Shown: positions 26,701-36,407 of the stretch, in pieces
How the letters are laid out: each line of letters begins with the position of its first letter
How positions within the stretch are numbered: the stretch's first letter is position 1
Assembly: GCF_001540865.1 (NCBI RefSeq)
Contig: NC_033622.1
Coordinates: 7,762,584-7,826,583, forward strand
Reading direction: 5' to 3'
DNA: 64,000 nt
DNA from: Ananas comosus
Taxonomy: Eukaryota; Streptophyta; Magnoliopsida; Poales; Bromeliaceae
Notes under the pieces: model-generated
Told to the model about the DNA's origin: nothing
What the model saw: only the letters and a program-made list of their open reading frames with translations
Databases searched by the model: none
Translations under genes and position numbers: made by a program

Positions 26701-27226
26701 CCATTTGACATTGTTTGACTGATGATACGGTCTTACCACCAATAAATATCACAGCAATATTAGTGAAAAAGCTTCGACGTGGTGAAATCTATTTACAATT
26801 AAACAATTGTTCCACGGTCAAATACTAAAATAGTAAAGATGGATACAGGTTACACTGGCCATACAACATGAATGTGGAGATCATGCTGTTTTTGAGGTGC
26901 TATGTCGCGCCCGCGAGCTGTACAGGCAGAAGCAGCAAGCCAACACCACTGTCGATCAGCTTGCTTCTTTGTTTGCTCAGTGTGCAATTGATGAAGCCCG
27001 CCCCATAAGCTCTGGTCCACCACCGCTGGTTCCTCCTCTAGGCATTGTTGATCCGGCTGCGCTTTTAGATGCAAATGACGCTTCCATACTCGCACAGAGT
27101 GGAAGGAAGCAGATCATGCTGGACGCCTTTGCTGACGGGAGCAGCTTCATCTGCTTGCGGTGTGGTGGGCTTGTAAGTAGTTCGCGCAAGGATGAGCATG
27201 TAGCTTACTGGTGCGGGAACACCTGA
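14770..27226 (+). CDS. Small plant protein with C-terminal zinc-ribbon-like motif (2 exons)
   Basis: Exons 14770-14964 and 26849-27226 join in phase 0 to a protein of 190 residues. The donor is GCG|gtgaga at 14964/14965 and the acceptor is atacag|GTTACACTG at 26848/26849. The N-terminus has a poly-Ala run encoded by GCG repeats. Then come RWGLLALARQLVEQGKPSLA and a conserved helical stretch (CRARELYRQKQQ, DQLASLFAQCAIDEA). The C-terminus reads FICLRCGG, then DEHVAYWC, giving C-x2-C-x11-H-x4-C, a likely zinc site. I recall a conserved, uncharacterised plant family with this layout; its function is unknown to me. The first ATG before the poly-Ala run was chosen. The oddity is the intron of about 11.9 kb. 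Confidence 0.85.
15265..15543. mobile_element. MITE of the GTTTGGTT-end type
   Basis: The left end GGCTGTTTGGTTCCTTGAAA is mirrored near 15460-15480 by TTTTTCTTAGAACCAAACAG and again near 15527-15543 by TAGGAACCAAATAC. The interior is poly-T/poly-A. Superfamily not assigned. Confidence 0.5.
17565..18306. mobile_element. hAT-type MITE, TAGGGSTGGCAA ends
   Basis: It begins TAGGGCTGGCAAACGAGC and ends CTCGTTGCCACCCCTA, inverted copies of each other. The flanks carry a perfect 8-bp duplication GTTGTGAT (17557-17564 and 18307-18314), as made by hAT transposases. The subterminal parts are packed with GAGCTCG-like words, and an AT microsatellite lies near 17750-17830. It encodes nothing. Confidence 0.85.
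21171..21385. mobile_element. Possible MITE
   Basis: GGTCTGTTTGGCCCTGCTTC at the left and a rough inverted match around GACCACTCAGACAGCC at the right, with an internal foldback around AATCTCAAAAGCAGAAATTC. No duplication found. Confidence 0.3.
23727..24771. mobile_element. Mutator-type MITE, split by a hAT MITE
   Basis: The left end GGGAAAACTTTAAATACC and the inverted right end GGATAACTTCAAATTCC are followed by matching CTTTTTCACTTTAGTA words. It belongs to the same family as the element at 31133, which has a perfect 9-bp duplication. Here the flanks (ttaatttta and ccagtttta) match at only 6 of 9 positions. Without the insert it is about 694 bp, with a C/T-rich middle. Confidence 0.6.
23742..24084 (-). 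mobile_element. 343-bp hAT MITE, CAAGG ends
   Basis: It begins CAAGGTTTTACGTGCCCG and ends GGCACTTAAATCCTTG. A perfect 8-bp duplication CTTTAAAT flanks it (23734-23741, 24085-24092). It is nearly the same sequence as 59833-60175 in inverted orientation, and the length is identical. Its ends match those of the coding hAT at 47889-59500, which could mobilise it. Confidence 0.9.
25003..25629. mobile_element. MITE of the GTTTGGTT-end type
   Basis: The left end has GTGTTTGGTTCGGGTATGAG and the right end has CTTATTCCTAAACTAAACGA, rough inverted copies. An internal foldback of GGGGAATAAGGGCT with AAGCCCTTATTCCCC lies near 25030-25075. The middle is AT-rich with TTAATTAATT words. Confidence 0.45.
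25754..26203. mobile_element. Mutator-type MITE, about 450 bp
   Basis: Inverted repeats of about 130 bp: the left reads GGAAAAACTTGAGATACTCC and continues to TTTAAGTATTCTTTGG, and the right end mirrors this with AGTACTTAAGGGCAAAAGCG and GGTGGGGTATCC. Flanks ctaacttta and ttaatttta agree at 7 of 9 positions, an aged 9-bp duplication. Confidence 0.65.
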
Positions 27227-27351
27227 ACTGATGAACCTTCCTTTCTTTGTTGTATATCCCTGTATTGTGATCATCATCATCATCATCTTCATCTTCGGTG
27301 TCCCTTTCAGTCTGAGATTTCTTGTACTTTATGAATGCCTAGGTAATGCTA

Positions 27352-27357
27352 AATAAA
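27352..27357 (+). promoter_or_regulatory. Likely polyadenylation signal of the zinc-ribbon gene
   Basis: AATAAA about 130 bp after the stop codon, in a U-rich 3' region. From here to 28454 I see no further gene; an open frame at 27637-27855 has no recognisable domain. Confidence 0.5.
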
Positions 27358-28454
27358 AACAGTTGAATTTGAAAGACATTGGACTACAGTTGCAACATTT
27401 GTGACAGGTAAGAAAATATGGAGCAACATTAACCACTTATATATATTTGCATTATAAAGAGGCTCCAAGAATTGTTGCCGATTGTTCTTCATAAAATTCG
27501 TTTTGTTTTGAGAGGCTTGTTTTTGTCCTTGCTGATATATAAATCTATGAATTCATAGATTTTATTTTATCTTTTAACATTTTGCACGCGTATTTTATAT
27601 TCACCAGCCCCTTATAATGCTTAACCTGATAAAACAGTGTATCAAGTTGGACATGATCGTTTCTTCAGTGACATTCCTCTCAAAGTGATGAACATTGAGA
27701 AGGTCGTATTTTTGGCTGGACTACACATTTTCAAGATTTCCTGGAGCTTATGCAGGGCGTTCCGTTTTCCATCTAGTTTGAAGAATGCTGTTACCTCCGT
27801 TTGGGGCTTTGTTTCTTCTTTTTTTTTAATTCTTTTTCAGAGAAAGAAAGTTTAATTACAATTTTAAAAAGAAAGATCAATCTTACAAATTTTTCTGGAA
27901 AAAGAACTATTTTTCACATTTTTCTGAAAAAAGATTCATCTTTCACACGTTTCTAAAATAATTTAAGCATCGTCGTAATCTTAGAGCAGAATTTTCTATT
28001 CATCAAATTCTTGAACACAATTAAAATGCACTTTACTTCTTTCTTACTTAAAAGGTATTAGTACTTGACTGCATGGAAACTTCGAGAGTTAGAGCAGGCT
28101 ATACAGGCCGCAACTGTTTTTGATCTGGGGAAGTTGGAAGGAAAAGGCGGTATTATAAAACAAAGTACATGATTGTGACCCACATTCAAGAAAAATATGT
28201 AACGGGAAATACAGTTAAGTACTTGGACCAAAAGTTGAAAAATGATTGTCCATCTACAAGGTTTGGTTAGGTTTGCTTAGAAAGTATGCAAATGAAGTGC
28301 AAAAGCCAAGACAAAAAAAGAAATCGTTGCAAGGAGAGGAAGGACTTGGATGCATCCATTCAAGACTCCTCAATAACTAGGGCTTGCAAATGAGATAGCC
28401 GCCTTAATCCTCTCACCCTCGAGTCTTTTCCTGTTTTATCCGAATCTGGCTACT

Positions 28455-28978
28455 ATACTCTTATGAGTACGATCGCTTTCGTACTCATAAGTTATTTTCG
28501 ATGATAGAGCTTCCGAATCGACGATCCAGACCACTAAACATTATCTAGAGCATTTAAAATTTCTAGAAATCAAATTTTATAATTTTTCGATATCATTTAC
28601 CTTATGATCAATAGCTCACAAAATTGACGATTTTTAACTGCCGGTATGTGATAGTTGCTAGTTTAACGGTGTAAAATAATCGAAATAGCTTGAATTTTTG
28701 ATAGAAAATTCTATTCATTACCTAGATAAAGATCAATAACCCCGAATCTTAAATTGAAGGATCCGATGATCCATTTTTTGGACGTCATTGGATTTTGACC
28801 GTTCATTTTATAGCTGTTTGATGGACTTTATAATGATTTCAAAAAATTACGAAATTTATTTTCTAGAAGAAGTTTCAAATACTCTAGATCATGTTTAACG
28901 GCGTAGATCGTTGATTCGGAAGCCCCGATATCAAAAACAACTTATGAGTACGAAGGGCTCTATAAATATGAGAGTATT
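28455..28978. mobile_element. MITE with hairpin-bearing inverted repeats
   Basis: Inverted repeats of about 70 bp. The left contains CTTATGAGTACG and its own mirror CGTACTCATAAG separated by 8 bp, then GAGCTTCCGAATC. The right contains GATTCGGAAGC and CTTATGAGTACG. Target duplication not resolved. Confidence 0.6.
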
Positions 28979-28979
28979 A

Positions 28980-30250
28980 TAGAAGCCCTACTCGTTTTAT
29001 CCACGGCTGATCTCGAAGGAGGTCGACGAGTAAGGGGCGCAATTTCAATACCCTCTTGAGCCTTAGCACGCCATTGAATCTCAGAGTGCCAAAATTCATA
29101 GACGTGATCCGACAATTGGCGACAAAGTGCGCGCCCAGTTCCACTCCTAGGCTTGCAATTTGTGCCTCTTTTCTTCGAAATGGCCTTGGAGCTACGGCAA
29201 AGGAAGGACCAAGTCATACTTGGAGTCCACATGGGCGGCGCGCGAGGAAGTGACACAAGAATGACAAGCCTTCTTCACTTCACATAATCACTGCAAAACT
29301 CTGGTGGCCACACAGCAGAGAATAATAAGGAGCTACCGATTGCTCAAAAAACTCGGCCAAGGCAACGGACGACTCGAAAGAAACAGACTCCCCAGGCAAC
29401 ATGTGAATCCAACTTGCTTAAGAACGCCTTACGTTGCTCCGCCCTGGCAAGATCTTGGACAATGGCGAAGGGACTTACACAAACAAGGTTGAGGCATTCA
29501 CGAAGCTCCTATTTCATAGCCCGGGTAGGGAAAAAAAAGTCTTCTCCTTCTCGCTCGTATCGGCCTTTTTTGCTGGGGGGGGGGAAGACATGGCCGCGCC
29601 CAAGCAACAAAAAGACAAAAGCAACTTTGTCATCCAATAGGGCAGCTCCTCCTAACTTGATAGGGAGGGACCTTCTCCGTCTATTCCCCGTCCTTGGGCC
29701 ATGCCGAAGGCCAGTCTCGAGCATCATGAAGGTGGAAGTAGGAAGCGCCATTCAAACAGCAAAAATCTCTCCTTTAGGAGGAGATTTCACTTTAGTTAAT
29801 TTTTCTATAATTTTTGTTCTTTCTTCTTTATTATTTGGTTCTCCCAGTAAATTTACCTATAATAATTTTCATAATAACCCTTCTAAGGAGCAAGCCTTTC
29901 GGGTAACTGTTTGGCTTGCTATTTTGTTCTATTGCCATGGCCCATTAGTAGTAGTTGGTGCTAACCGCTTGCCTTTTTGTGATTAAGCTTTTTTAGTTTT
30001 TCCGAGTCTTTTGATTTATGCCTCAATTGTTATATTTGAGCTTATGTTTGAACCTCTCAAGTTTGAAATTATCAAAATCATGAGCAAATGATGCGAATTC
30101 TAGTTTTTCTGCTTCTCACAATTTTTTCGTTGTGTTGGCATGACTACCCCCTTCTGTCTAAGTAGAACCTCCTGCAGCATTGGCCGGAGGCATTGTAAGC
30201 AGAACATATTTTGTTTCTGTTCATTGTTAACTTTTAACTAAAAATAATCA
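28980..30250. other. Unclassified stretch with a 190-codon open frame
   Basis: Base composition is more even than in the flanks. An open frame at 29414-29986 (+) ends in a hydrophobic segment (FSIIFVLSSLLFG) and AFRVTVWLAILFYCHG. A minus-strand frame at 28960-29256 is also open. I recognise neither. An organelle-derived insertion or an old retroelement would both be possible. From 30250 to 31130 only AT-rich sequence with a T-run near 30297 is seen. Confidence 0.3.
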
Positions 30251-31132
30251 TTATGATGAATCTCTCTTCTGCGTCTTCTACCATTGAATTTACAGTTTTT
30301 TTTTTTTTTTTTTTTTTTTTGCCAAAATGCAGAAAATTTTCTTGAAAATATCCTGTTTTTCACTTTCCCTTTCCGATTCTCAAAAACCTATATTTTGCTT
30401 CCTCGAAATTTCAGAAATGTTTTAAGAGAGTACGGCGTTAATGAAGAGGGCAAAATGACCAAATTGCTTTTATTCTTTTATAAGAATTTTTTTTTTAAAT
30501 ATATTTCTATCATTTTGAAGGATATTTTCAGTATAAATTATAAAAAATCGGTGGAATAGTGATGAAACCCTGATGGAGGGGGGGCTAAATGCAACAAATT
30601 GAAATGTTGAGGGAGTAAAATATAAGTTTTTGAAAGTTAGAAAGAAAAAGTGAAAAAATGAATGTTTATAAGGGAGTTTTCTATAATTTAATCTTTTTTA
30701 AAAATATTATTTTTTTCTACTCAGTCAAGCCCAACACTTGGCTAAAAAAATCTATTATGTGAAGCAAACGGTACTACACTTCTTTATGATAATAAACAAA
30801 TTTATGCAAATAGGAGATAATAAATTACCGCCATAGCAGATTATTTTTTTTTCTAGAGAGATTTTTTTTTTTGAAAGAAAAATAGCATGCTATTTGTTTT
30901 ATTTAATTTTTCAAAAACAAATTTAATAAAAATTATAAAATAATTAAATTTTAAACTTGTGACCGTGACGTACGCTGGCGTTAACCAACTGTGCTAGAGA
31001 TGATCTACATTATAGCAAAATTGATTTATTGCAAACGGAAGAAATAATACATTTTCCAACATTAAGTACTTCCACAAAACCCTCAAACGATGCACAAAAA
31101 CATTGGCCAGCAAATCTCTTTCGTTTTCTAAA

Positions 31133-31419
31133 GGGTAAACTTTAATTTACCCCAACGTAGTTTAGTTCATTTTTTGTTCATATTTAGCTACTCTGTAATT
31201 TAGCATATTATCACTTTATCACTGTGTGGTTCAAAAATTTTCACTTACCCATCATGTGGTTTAAAAACGAAAAAAGCTTCACTTAGCTACCCTATTTAAT
31301 AATAGTAGATATTTTTGATAAAAAAATAAATAAATTCTCAGAATAGTTAAGAAGAACTTTTTAAATCACAGGACAGCAACGTAAAAGGTAAAGCGAGCTA
31401 ACAAGTTAAAAGTTTACCC
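31133..31419. mobile_element. 287-bp Mutator-type MITE with perfect 9-bp duplication
   Basis: It begins GGGTAAACTTTAATTTACCC and ends GTTAAAAGTTTACCC. It is flanked by TTTTCTAAA at 31124-31132 and 31420-31428, a perfect 9-bp duplication as made by Mutator transposases. This copy fixes the superfamily of the related MITEs at 23727, 25754 and 43187. Confidence 0.85.
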
Positions 31420-31644
31420 TTTTCTAAAAGGTTACGTAGAATTTCGTTAGCAGAGCATACACAGCCTCTAATGTATGCTAACCTTCCATTTTTGTCAAAT
31501 ACGATAATCAACAGCATAGATTTAATGTGTTATATTCGAAAATCAATACAATAAGGACCTTACAAAGAAGTACAATTAAACTCACACATGGCCAAACAAG
31601 TGGGGAAAAGAAATCATCATACCACATAACTTGTCACCAGAGGA

Positions 31645-31725
31645 ATTTTGGGGTCATCCTCTGATTCGACTTTTTAGATTCCGGTGCTCTGCACGCTGCT
31701 GAGCTGTCGTCTTCTGCTTCCGATG
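31645..31725 (-). pseudogene. 81-bp partial copy of the receptor kinase exon
   Basis: Identical to 32382-32459 inside the kinase exon except for one extra CTG trinucleotide, which would keep the frame. Same orientation, about 740 bp downstream of the original on the kinase strand. The flanks do not match the kinase, so only this fragment was copied. Confidence 0.9.
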
Positions 31726-32091
31726 CTTCCGGACAGGCCCTGAATCGAATTGCTCTGGGCCCCAAAGCAATTCGTAGAATAACACGAGGGTTCAAAACCA
31801 GTTATTTTACAAGATAACAAACATGAGAAATGCAGATTGCCTGCTCGAGCAATCTATCCCCGGAAATACTACCACATCTATAATAGTTGTAAGCTTTAAA
31901 AGCCACCAGCCACCGAGATAATGACCGACCATCCAAGAGCCTAAACTAGTCAACTACAATTCCTAGTCGAGAACTATATGATACCAAATAAATAATATAG
32001 GCATTTTTCTCTTCTGTCAGAATATTGAGCCAAATAGAGCAGGACAGCAATACATGTTGCCCGACAGACTTGGAATCATTGACAACAAAGC

Positions 32092-32654
32092 TTAGGACGT
32101 GCTGGTTAAATCACTGTCATTGTCGCCAGCATCAGTCTCCTTCACTTCTTGAATCATCTTCAGAATCTGCCAAGTGGTGGGCCGGCTCTCTGGTGAAGAC
32201 TGGACGCATGCAGCCACGATATCAACAATCATCATAAGCCGTTCTTTTTCGTCGGCCCCTTCATCTTCTCTAACTGATTGAACCCAAGTTGAAAGATCCA
32301 TGCCAGCCAGAGCCGAGTGTTCAAGTGGAGGCCTCCCAGTGAGTAGCTCGAGAAGAAGCACACCAAAGGCATAGATGTCCGATTTTGGGGTCATCCTCTG
32401 ATTCGACTTTTTAGATTCCGGTGCTCTGCACGCTGAGCTGTCGTCTTCTGCTTCCGATGGTTCGACAAGAAAGGAGAGGCAATTGTCGGCGAGGCATGCC
32501 TCAAAGTCCGAGCCGAGGAGGACATTGGAGGACTTGACATTTCCATGGACCAACCTCGACGCCTGATGGATGTAGGCAAGGCCCTGTGCGACGTCCTCCG
32601 CTATCTTCAAGCATGAAGTCCAGTGGAGGGGTTTGGCCCGCGACGATCTTGAGC
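32092..32654 (-). CDS. LRR receptor-like pseudokinase, last exon only (partial)
   Basis: The exon starts after the acceptor ctgcag at 32655-32660 (minus strand) in phase 1 and encodes about 187 residues ending [10 protein letters not shown]. It reads [20 protein letters not shown], then [48 protein letters not shown] and [17 protein letters not shown]. These are kinase subdomains VIb to XI. HRD is replaced by HGN and DFG by DNC, so it should be catalytically inactive, as in the plant group of probable inactive receptor kinases such as Arabidopsis At5g67200. In that family a first exon encodes signal peptide, LRRs, membrane helix and the N-lobe and splits at the same Gly. None is seen upstream to 64000, so either the intron exceeds 31 kb or this is an orphan exon. 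Confidence 0.8.
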
Positions 32655-33093
32655 CTGCAGTGTTAATACAGATTTTTCATTTTGCTAGTTGGTAGGTGGA
32701 TTATGTTGCGAACATGTACAGGTGAGATAAAACAACTTCCAGCACTAGATCAATTAATTCATGTAAAGACCAACCGGTAGCTGATACTGATTCATAGGAC
32801 ATCCAATTAAAAATCAAGATAGTTGACTTTCCATAACAAAATTTTTGTTGTTGGGTCACAATATATTGCATGATCAAATAATTTGTTAGAGCCATAATCA
32901 AACGAATTCCAGCACACCCACAAGTAAAACAAATCTAACCGCATTGAATACATTGAGAATCAACACTTGCTTCTTCTGCATGCTTATTTTGAGTCCTTAC
33001 CTTTGAGGGGTTAGAAATGTAGTAAAGATCTTTAATCCTAGTGACTGAAGCACAGCTGATCTCCCTGTTCTGCTTCTCTTTACATGTCAAGAA

Positions 33094-33590
33094 ATTATCA
33101 AAATAAAATTTTGATTATATTTTGATCTTATGTTTATTTTACAATAGTAGAATGGTATAACTCCTCAAAATGGCGAATTTAATACAAAAGTTGTGGTCCT
33201 TCAATGTTGGCAGCATATGGTTTTATATAGTACTAGAGCTCGATGTATTCCTGGGCCAAATAATTGACTTGGTGTATAGAAGTCTAATAATATTAGATCA
33301 GGAAGTAGGTATGAATTGTGCACCTACTACACTTAAACATAATAGAGGTTTGCCATGCAGAAGGCATTTGGATGCCTTAGACCTGAAAGACAGATATTTG
33401 ACATTTCCAATAATGGACACCTTAGCGTTATACCGTGAAGACTACTTGTATCTACTTGTTTAACTTCAAATTCACATGAAACCTCGGAAAGGTCTTGTTG
33501 GAGAAGCACCAGAAGATGGCGACCACATACGATTTGCATCCCATATAAGGACTTCCGCATAACAAATGGGGACAGAACAGAAGTCAATAC
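33094..33590. repeat. Dispersed repeat, copy 1
   Basis: Matches 43068-43140 and then 62637-63050, interrupted there by the 19-kb nest. Shared words include TTTTGATTATATTTT, GAAGGCATTTGGATGCC (GGATGCC becomes AGATGCC in copy 2) and TATATAAGG/CATATAAGG followed by CAAATGGGACAGAAC-like sequence. Identity is moderate. It encodes nothing recognisable. Confidence 0.65.
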
Positions 33591-33816
33591 TAAATACTAT
33601 GTTTCATTTTCTCTTGAAAGTCCCACTTAATTGTCAATATCGTAAGCATGATCAAAACCTGATTCAGGGATCATACTTCATTATATTCTAGGAGATTGTT
33701 TATTGAACCGGTGCACACCAACTCAGTCAAACAGTGAGGACGAATTAAACCTTAGGGGACATAGGACGAATTAAACCTTCAGTAAAGGGACATTTCAATA
33801 CTCGTTAAAAGTTTCT

Positions 33817-33964
33817 TTTTCCGTCTATCTGCCTGAATTTTTCCTCTTCTTGTTTCAACAATCTTAAGGCTTAATGGCAACGATATCAACTTTTCCATCT
33901 ATCTGCCTGAATTTTTCCTCGTCTTGTTTCAACAATCTTAAGGCTTAATGGCAAGGATATCAAC
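33817..33964. repeat. Two tandem copies of a 74-bp unit
   Basis: 33817-33890 and 33891-33964 differ at about four positions; each contains CTATCTGCCTGAATTTTTCC and GGCTTAATGGCAA. Confidence 0.9.
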
Positions 33965-33980
33965 CGCAACCTTGCAAGAG

Positions 33981-35420
33981 ATGGCTACAAATTTCATGAG
34001 GTTGGAAAGATTCGACGACTTGGACTTCAGACGCTGACAGAAGAAATTATTCTTTCTTCTGTCCACTCTCAAGGTTGCTTATTTTCTTAGCATATGAAGG
34101 TCGGAAGACAATGAAGATGAGTCTATTGCAGAAACTCGCACTAAACAAACTTGGAATGAAGATGACAAGATATGCATGGGCAACATTTTGAATACCATGT
34201 CAGACACACTTTTCCACATCTACCAAAATGTGCAAACTACAAAAGAACAACCGCAAGCCCTTGAAGAAAAGTACAAATCCGAGGATACCACAAGTAAGAA
34301 GTTCGTTTTAACTTTTTAGCAAATTTAATAATTACAAAATATTGATACTCAACTAGGGATGTCAATGGGTCGGATTTGGGGCGGGTTTTCAAAATCTAAA
34401 CCCAAACCCAATTACTGAAACCGAAACCCGAACCTGAGCCCGAAACTATCGGGTTATGAAAATCCCTAACCAAAACTGAATCGGCCAAAAGAGCTGAAAC
34501 TTGAAATCAAACCTGAAAACTTGAACCCGAAAGCAATCATTTCTCTTTTACCAAATTTCAAAAATATCATACTCAAATCTTAAGTTTCAAAGTACAAATT
34601 TAAATTATTCTATATTGTATAATATAAACTAGTTTGGGTTTGGTTCAGTTTCTAATTCAGGTTCAAGTCGGATACAGATGAAATGCCCGAACCCAAATCT
34701 ATTGGGTTTTCATTTTTTTTATACCAATAACCGAAATCACACCAGTTTAGCATCAGTTAAACCCCACACCATTCGGGTTTGGGTAATATCTCAGGAATCC
34801 ATGCCCATTGACATCCCTATACTCAACATAACATGAATACGGACGAACACAAAACTGTGGCATCTATTATTGATAAGATTCCTCGTGGAGAAACTATTAG
34901 AAAAGTCTTAAACATAAGAAGGAAGAAACTATCAAATTATTACCTAACCATTCGTATATAAAAAGCATATCATATGCAAGATAGTAGGAAGCAAGATACT
35001 CAAAAAGTCAAAGTTCATATGATGAAGTAATGTCTTGAGTCTCTTGACATGCCCCCATCAACCCACAAAAATATCAGAAGAGAATCAAGCATCTGGCCAA
35101 ACATAATAATATGAATAAGAAGAAAAGAGTGCATGCTATCATTGTAGCAAACTGAGTTATCACAAGAAAGAATGTCAGTTTCTCCAAAAGAAGAATGCAC
35201 CAGATTCTAGAAAGATTTGTTAGCTATGATATGCAAGGCCAATGTCCTTAAGGACAACAGAGCTTGGCGGATTGATCCAGCTTCTACAAGGCTGGAATCT
35301 ACTCAAGATGTATGAATCATTGGACGATGGGTGTGTTCTTCACATGAGCAACTAGTCAACTAGACAAGTAAAAGGCAACGGATAGGTGGAACTCCAGTTC
35401 CCATCAAGAACAACTTTAAC
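33981..35420 (+). pseudogene. Copia gag (and start of protease) remnant
   Basis: From ATG at 33981: MATNFMRLERFDDLDFRR, then KKLFFLLSTLKVAYFL, NILNTMSDTLFHIYQNVQ and KYKSEDTTSKKF, the usual plant Copia gag order. The hAT MITE at 34354-34819 interrupts it. It resumes with HKTVASIIDKIP and a diverged zinc-knuckle region near 35100-35200. Several stops and frameshifts make it non-functional. No LTRs were identified. Confidence 0.7.
34354..34819. mobile_element. 466-bp hAT MITE, TAGGGATGTCAATGGG ends
   Basis: It begins TAGGGATGTCAATGGG and ends CCCATTGACATCCCTA, perfect 16-bp inverted repeats. It is flanked by a perfect 8-bp TACTCAAC (34346-34353, 34820-34827). It lies inside the Copia gag remnant. 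Confidence 0.9.
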
Positions 35421-35689
35421 TATTAATGAGACATACAATACAGCTGAAGTTAGATAGAATCTTGTCTTGACGAGTCTTCTTAACAAGTCTATCTTGTCTA
35501 AGGGTGAAACTTTTTGTGGGGAAAGGACATTCGTATGAGGACGCATTCAAACTTAGTCTTATTAATAAATAAATATTTCTGCTTATATTGTTGATTTTCT
35601 TTTTAATGGCATAATCGTTTAGAACATGCGAATTATCGAGGATTGCACAATACGGCACAATTAGATTTAACTTCCTACCGACGTAGATA

Positions 35690-36021
35690 AATGTAAAACT
35701 TACATGCTCACTATCGGTACGGAATCGTGCCAACAAGATATCGACACGATACAGCCCCTGTGTCGATGACACATCTCAAAACCCTCTATTCTTTAAATTA
35801 GTAAGTAATTTTCTCAATAAAGTTCAAAATATTTACTAAAAATTTATAATAAACAATTAGAATATTTTGTTGCTAAAGAAAATAAATATTTCATGCTATT
35901 ATGTATCGGCACACATGAATTTTTTGTGACCAGCACGCATCGGCAGGGCTCAGCTCACACCATGCCGTACAGTGTCGACAAGTTTCCGGCACGACTCCAT
36001 GCCACGACACTTAAATCCTTA
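35690..36021 (-). mobile_element. hAT MITE of the CAAGG family, degraded copy
   Basis: From about 35700 onward it matches 23742-24084 (shared CAAAACCCTCTATTC, TTGTTGCTAAAGAAAATA, ACACTTAAATCCTT). The left end has lost about 20 bp and the final G is A. No duplication is visible, so the copy is old or rearranged. Confidence 0.75.
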
Positions 36022-36407
36022 CTCTGAGCATCCCCCAGATGGTGATATTCTCATCGAAAACAGAATGTGCAGTCCGGACTGCGGTCAAGATGTATTTATT
36101 CGCTAAAACAACATCAACTGCTTGTTCCCTTAAATCAGAAGATTCAAAATTAAGGAGCACAAAGAAGAGAATGATAAACATTGCCGAGTACATATAAATT
36201 GGAGCCGTACTGCAAGAAAATGGAGAAAGTGAATCCTATCATAACCTTGTGATGACGATTCTTTTGGGTCTCCTTGGAGAATATGTGGGGTTTGTGAGTG
36301 CACTAAACACACCCAAACAAAACCTACCTTCAAACAACTCCGTCCACTCCCAATGTAGGCGGAAAAGAAAGTACAATGAAGGAAAGATCACGTATCTAAC
36401 CATTTAA

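Larger units (their letters stand above)
14965..26848 (+). other. Large intron of the zinc-ribbon gene
   Basis: GT-AG intron of about 11.9 kb. It contains the MITEs listed at 15265, 17565, 21171, 23727 (with a nested one at 23742), 25003 and 25754. Between them (15550-17550, 18320-21160, 21400-23720, 26210-26848) I see only AT-rich sequence with short, domain-free open frames, for example at 22569-22826. Confidence 0.75.

Noticed and set aside
27637..27855. 72-codon open frame downstream of the zinc-ribbon gene
   Set aside because: No domain, ends in a poly-T tract, no promoter or neighbour support.
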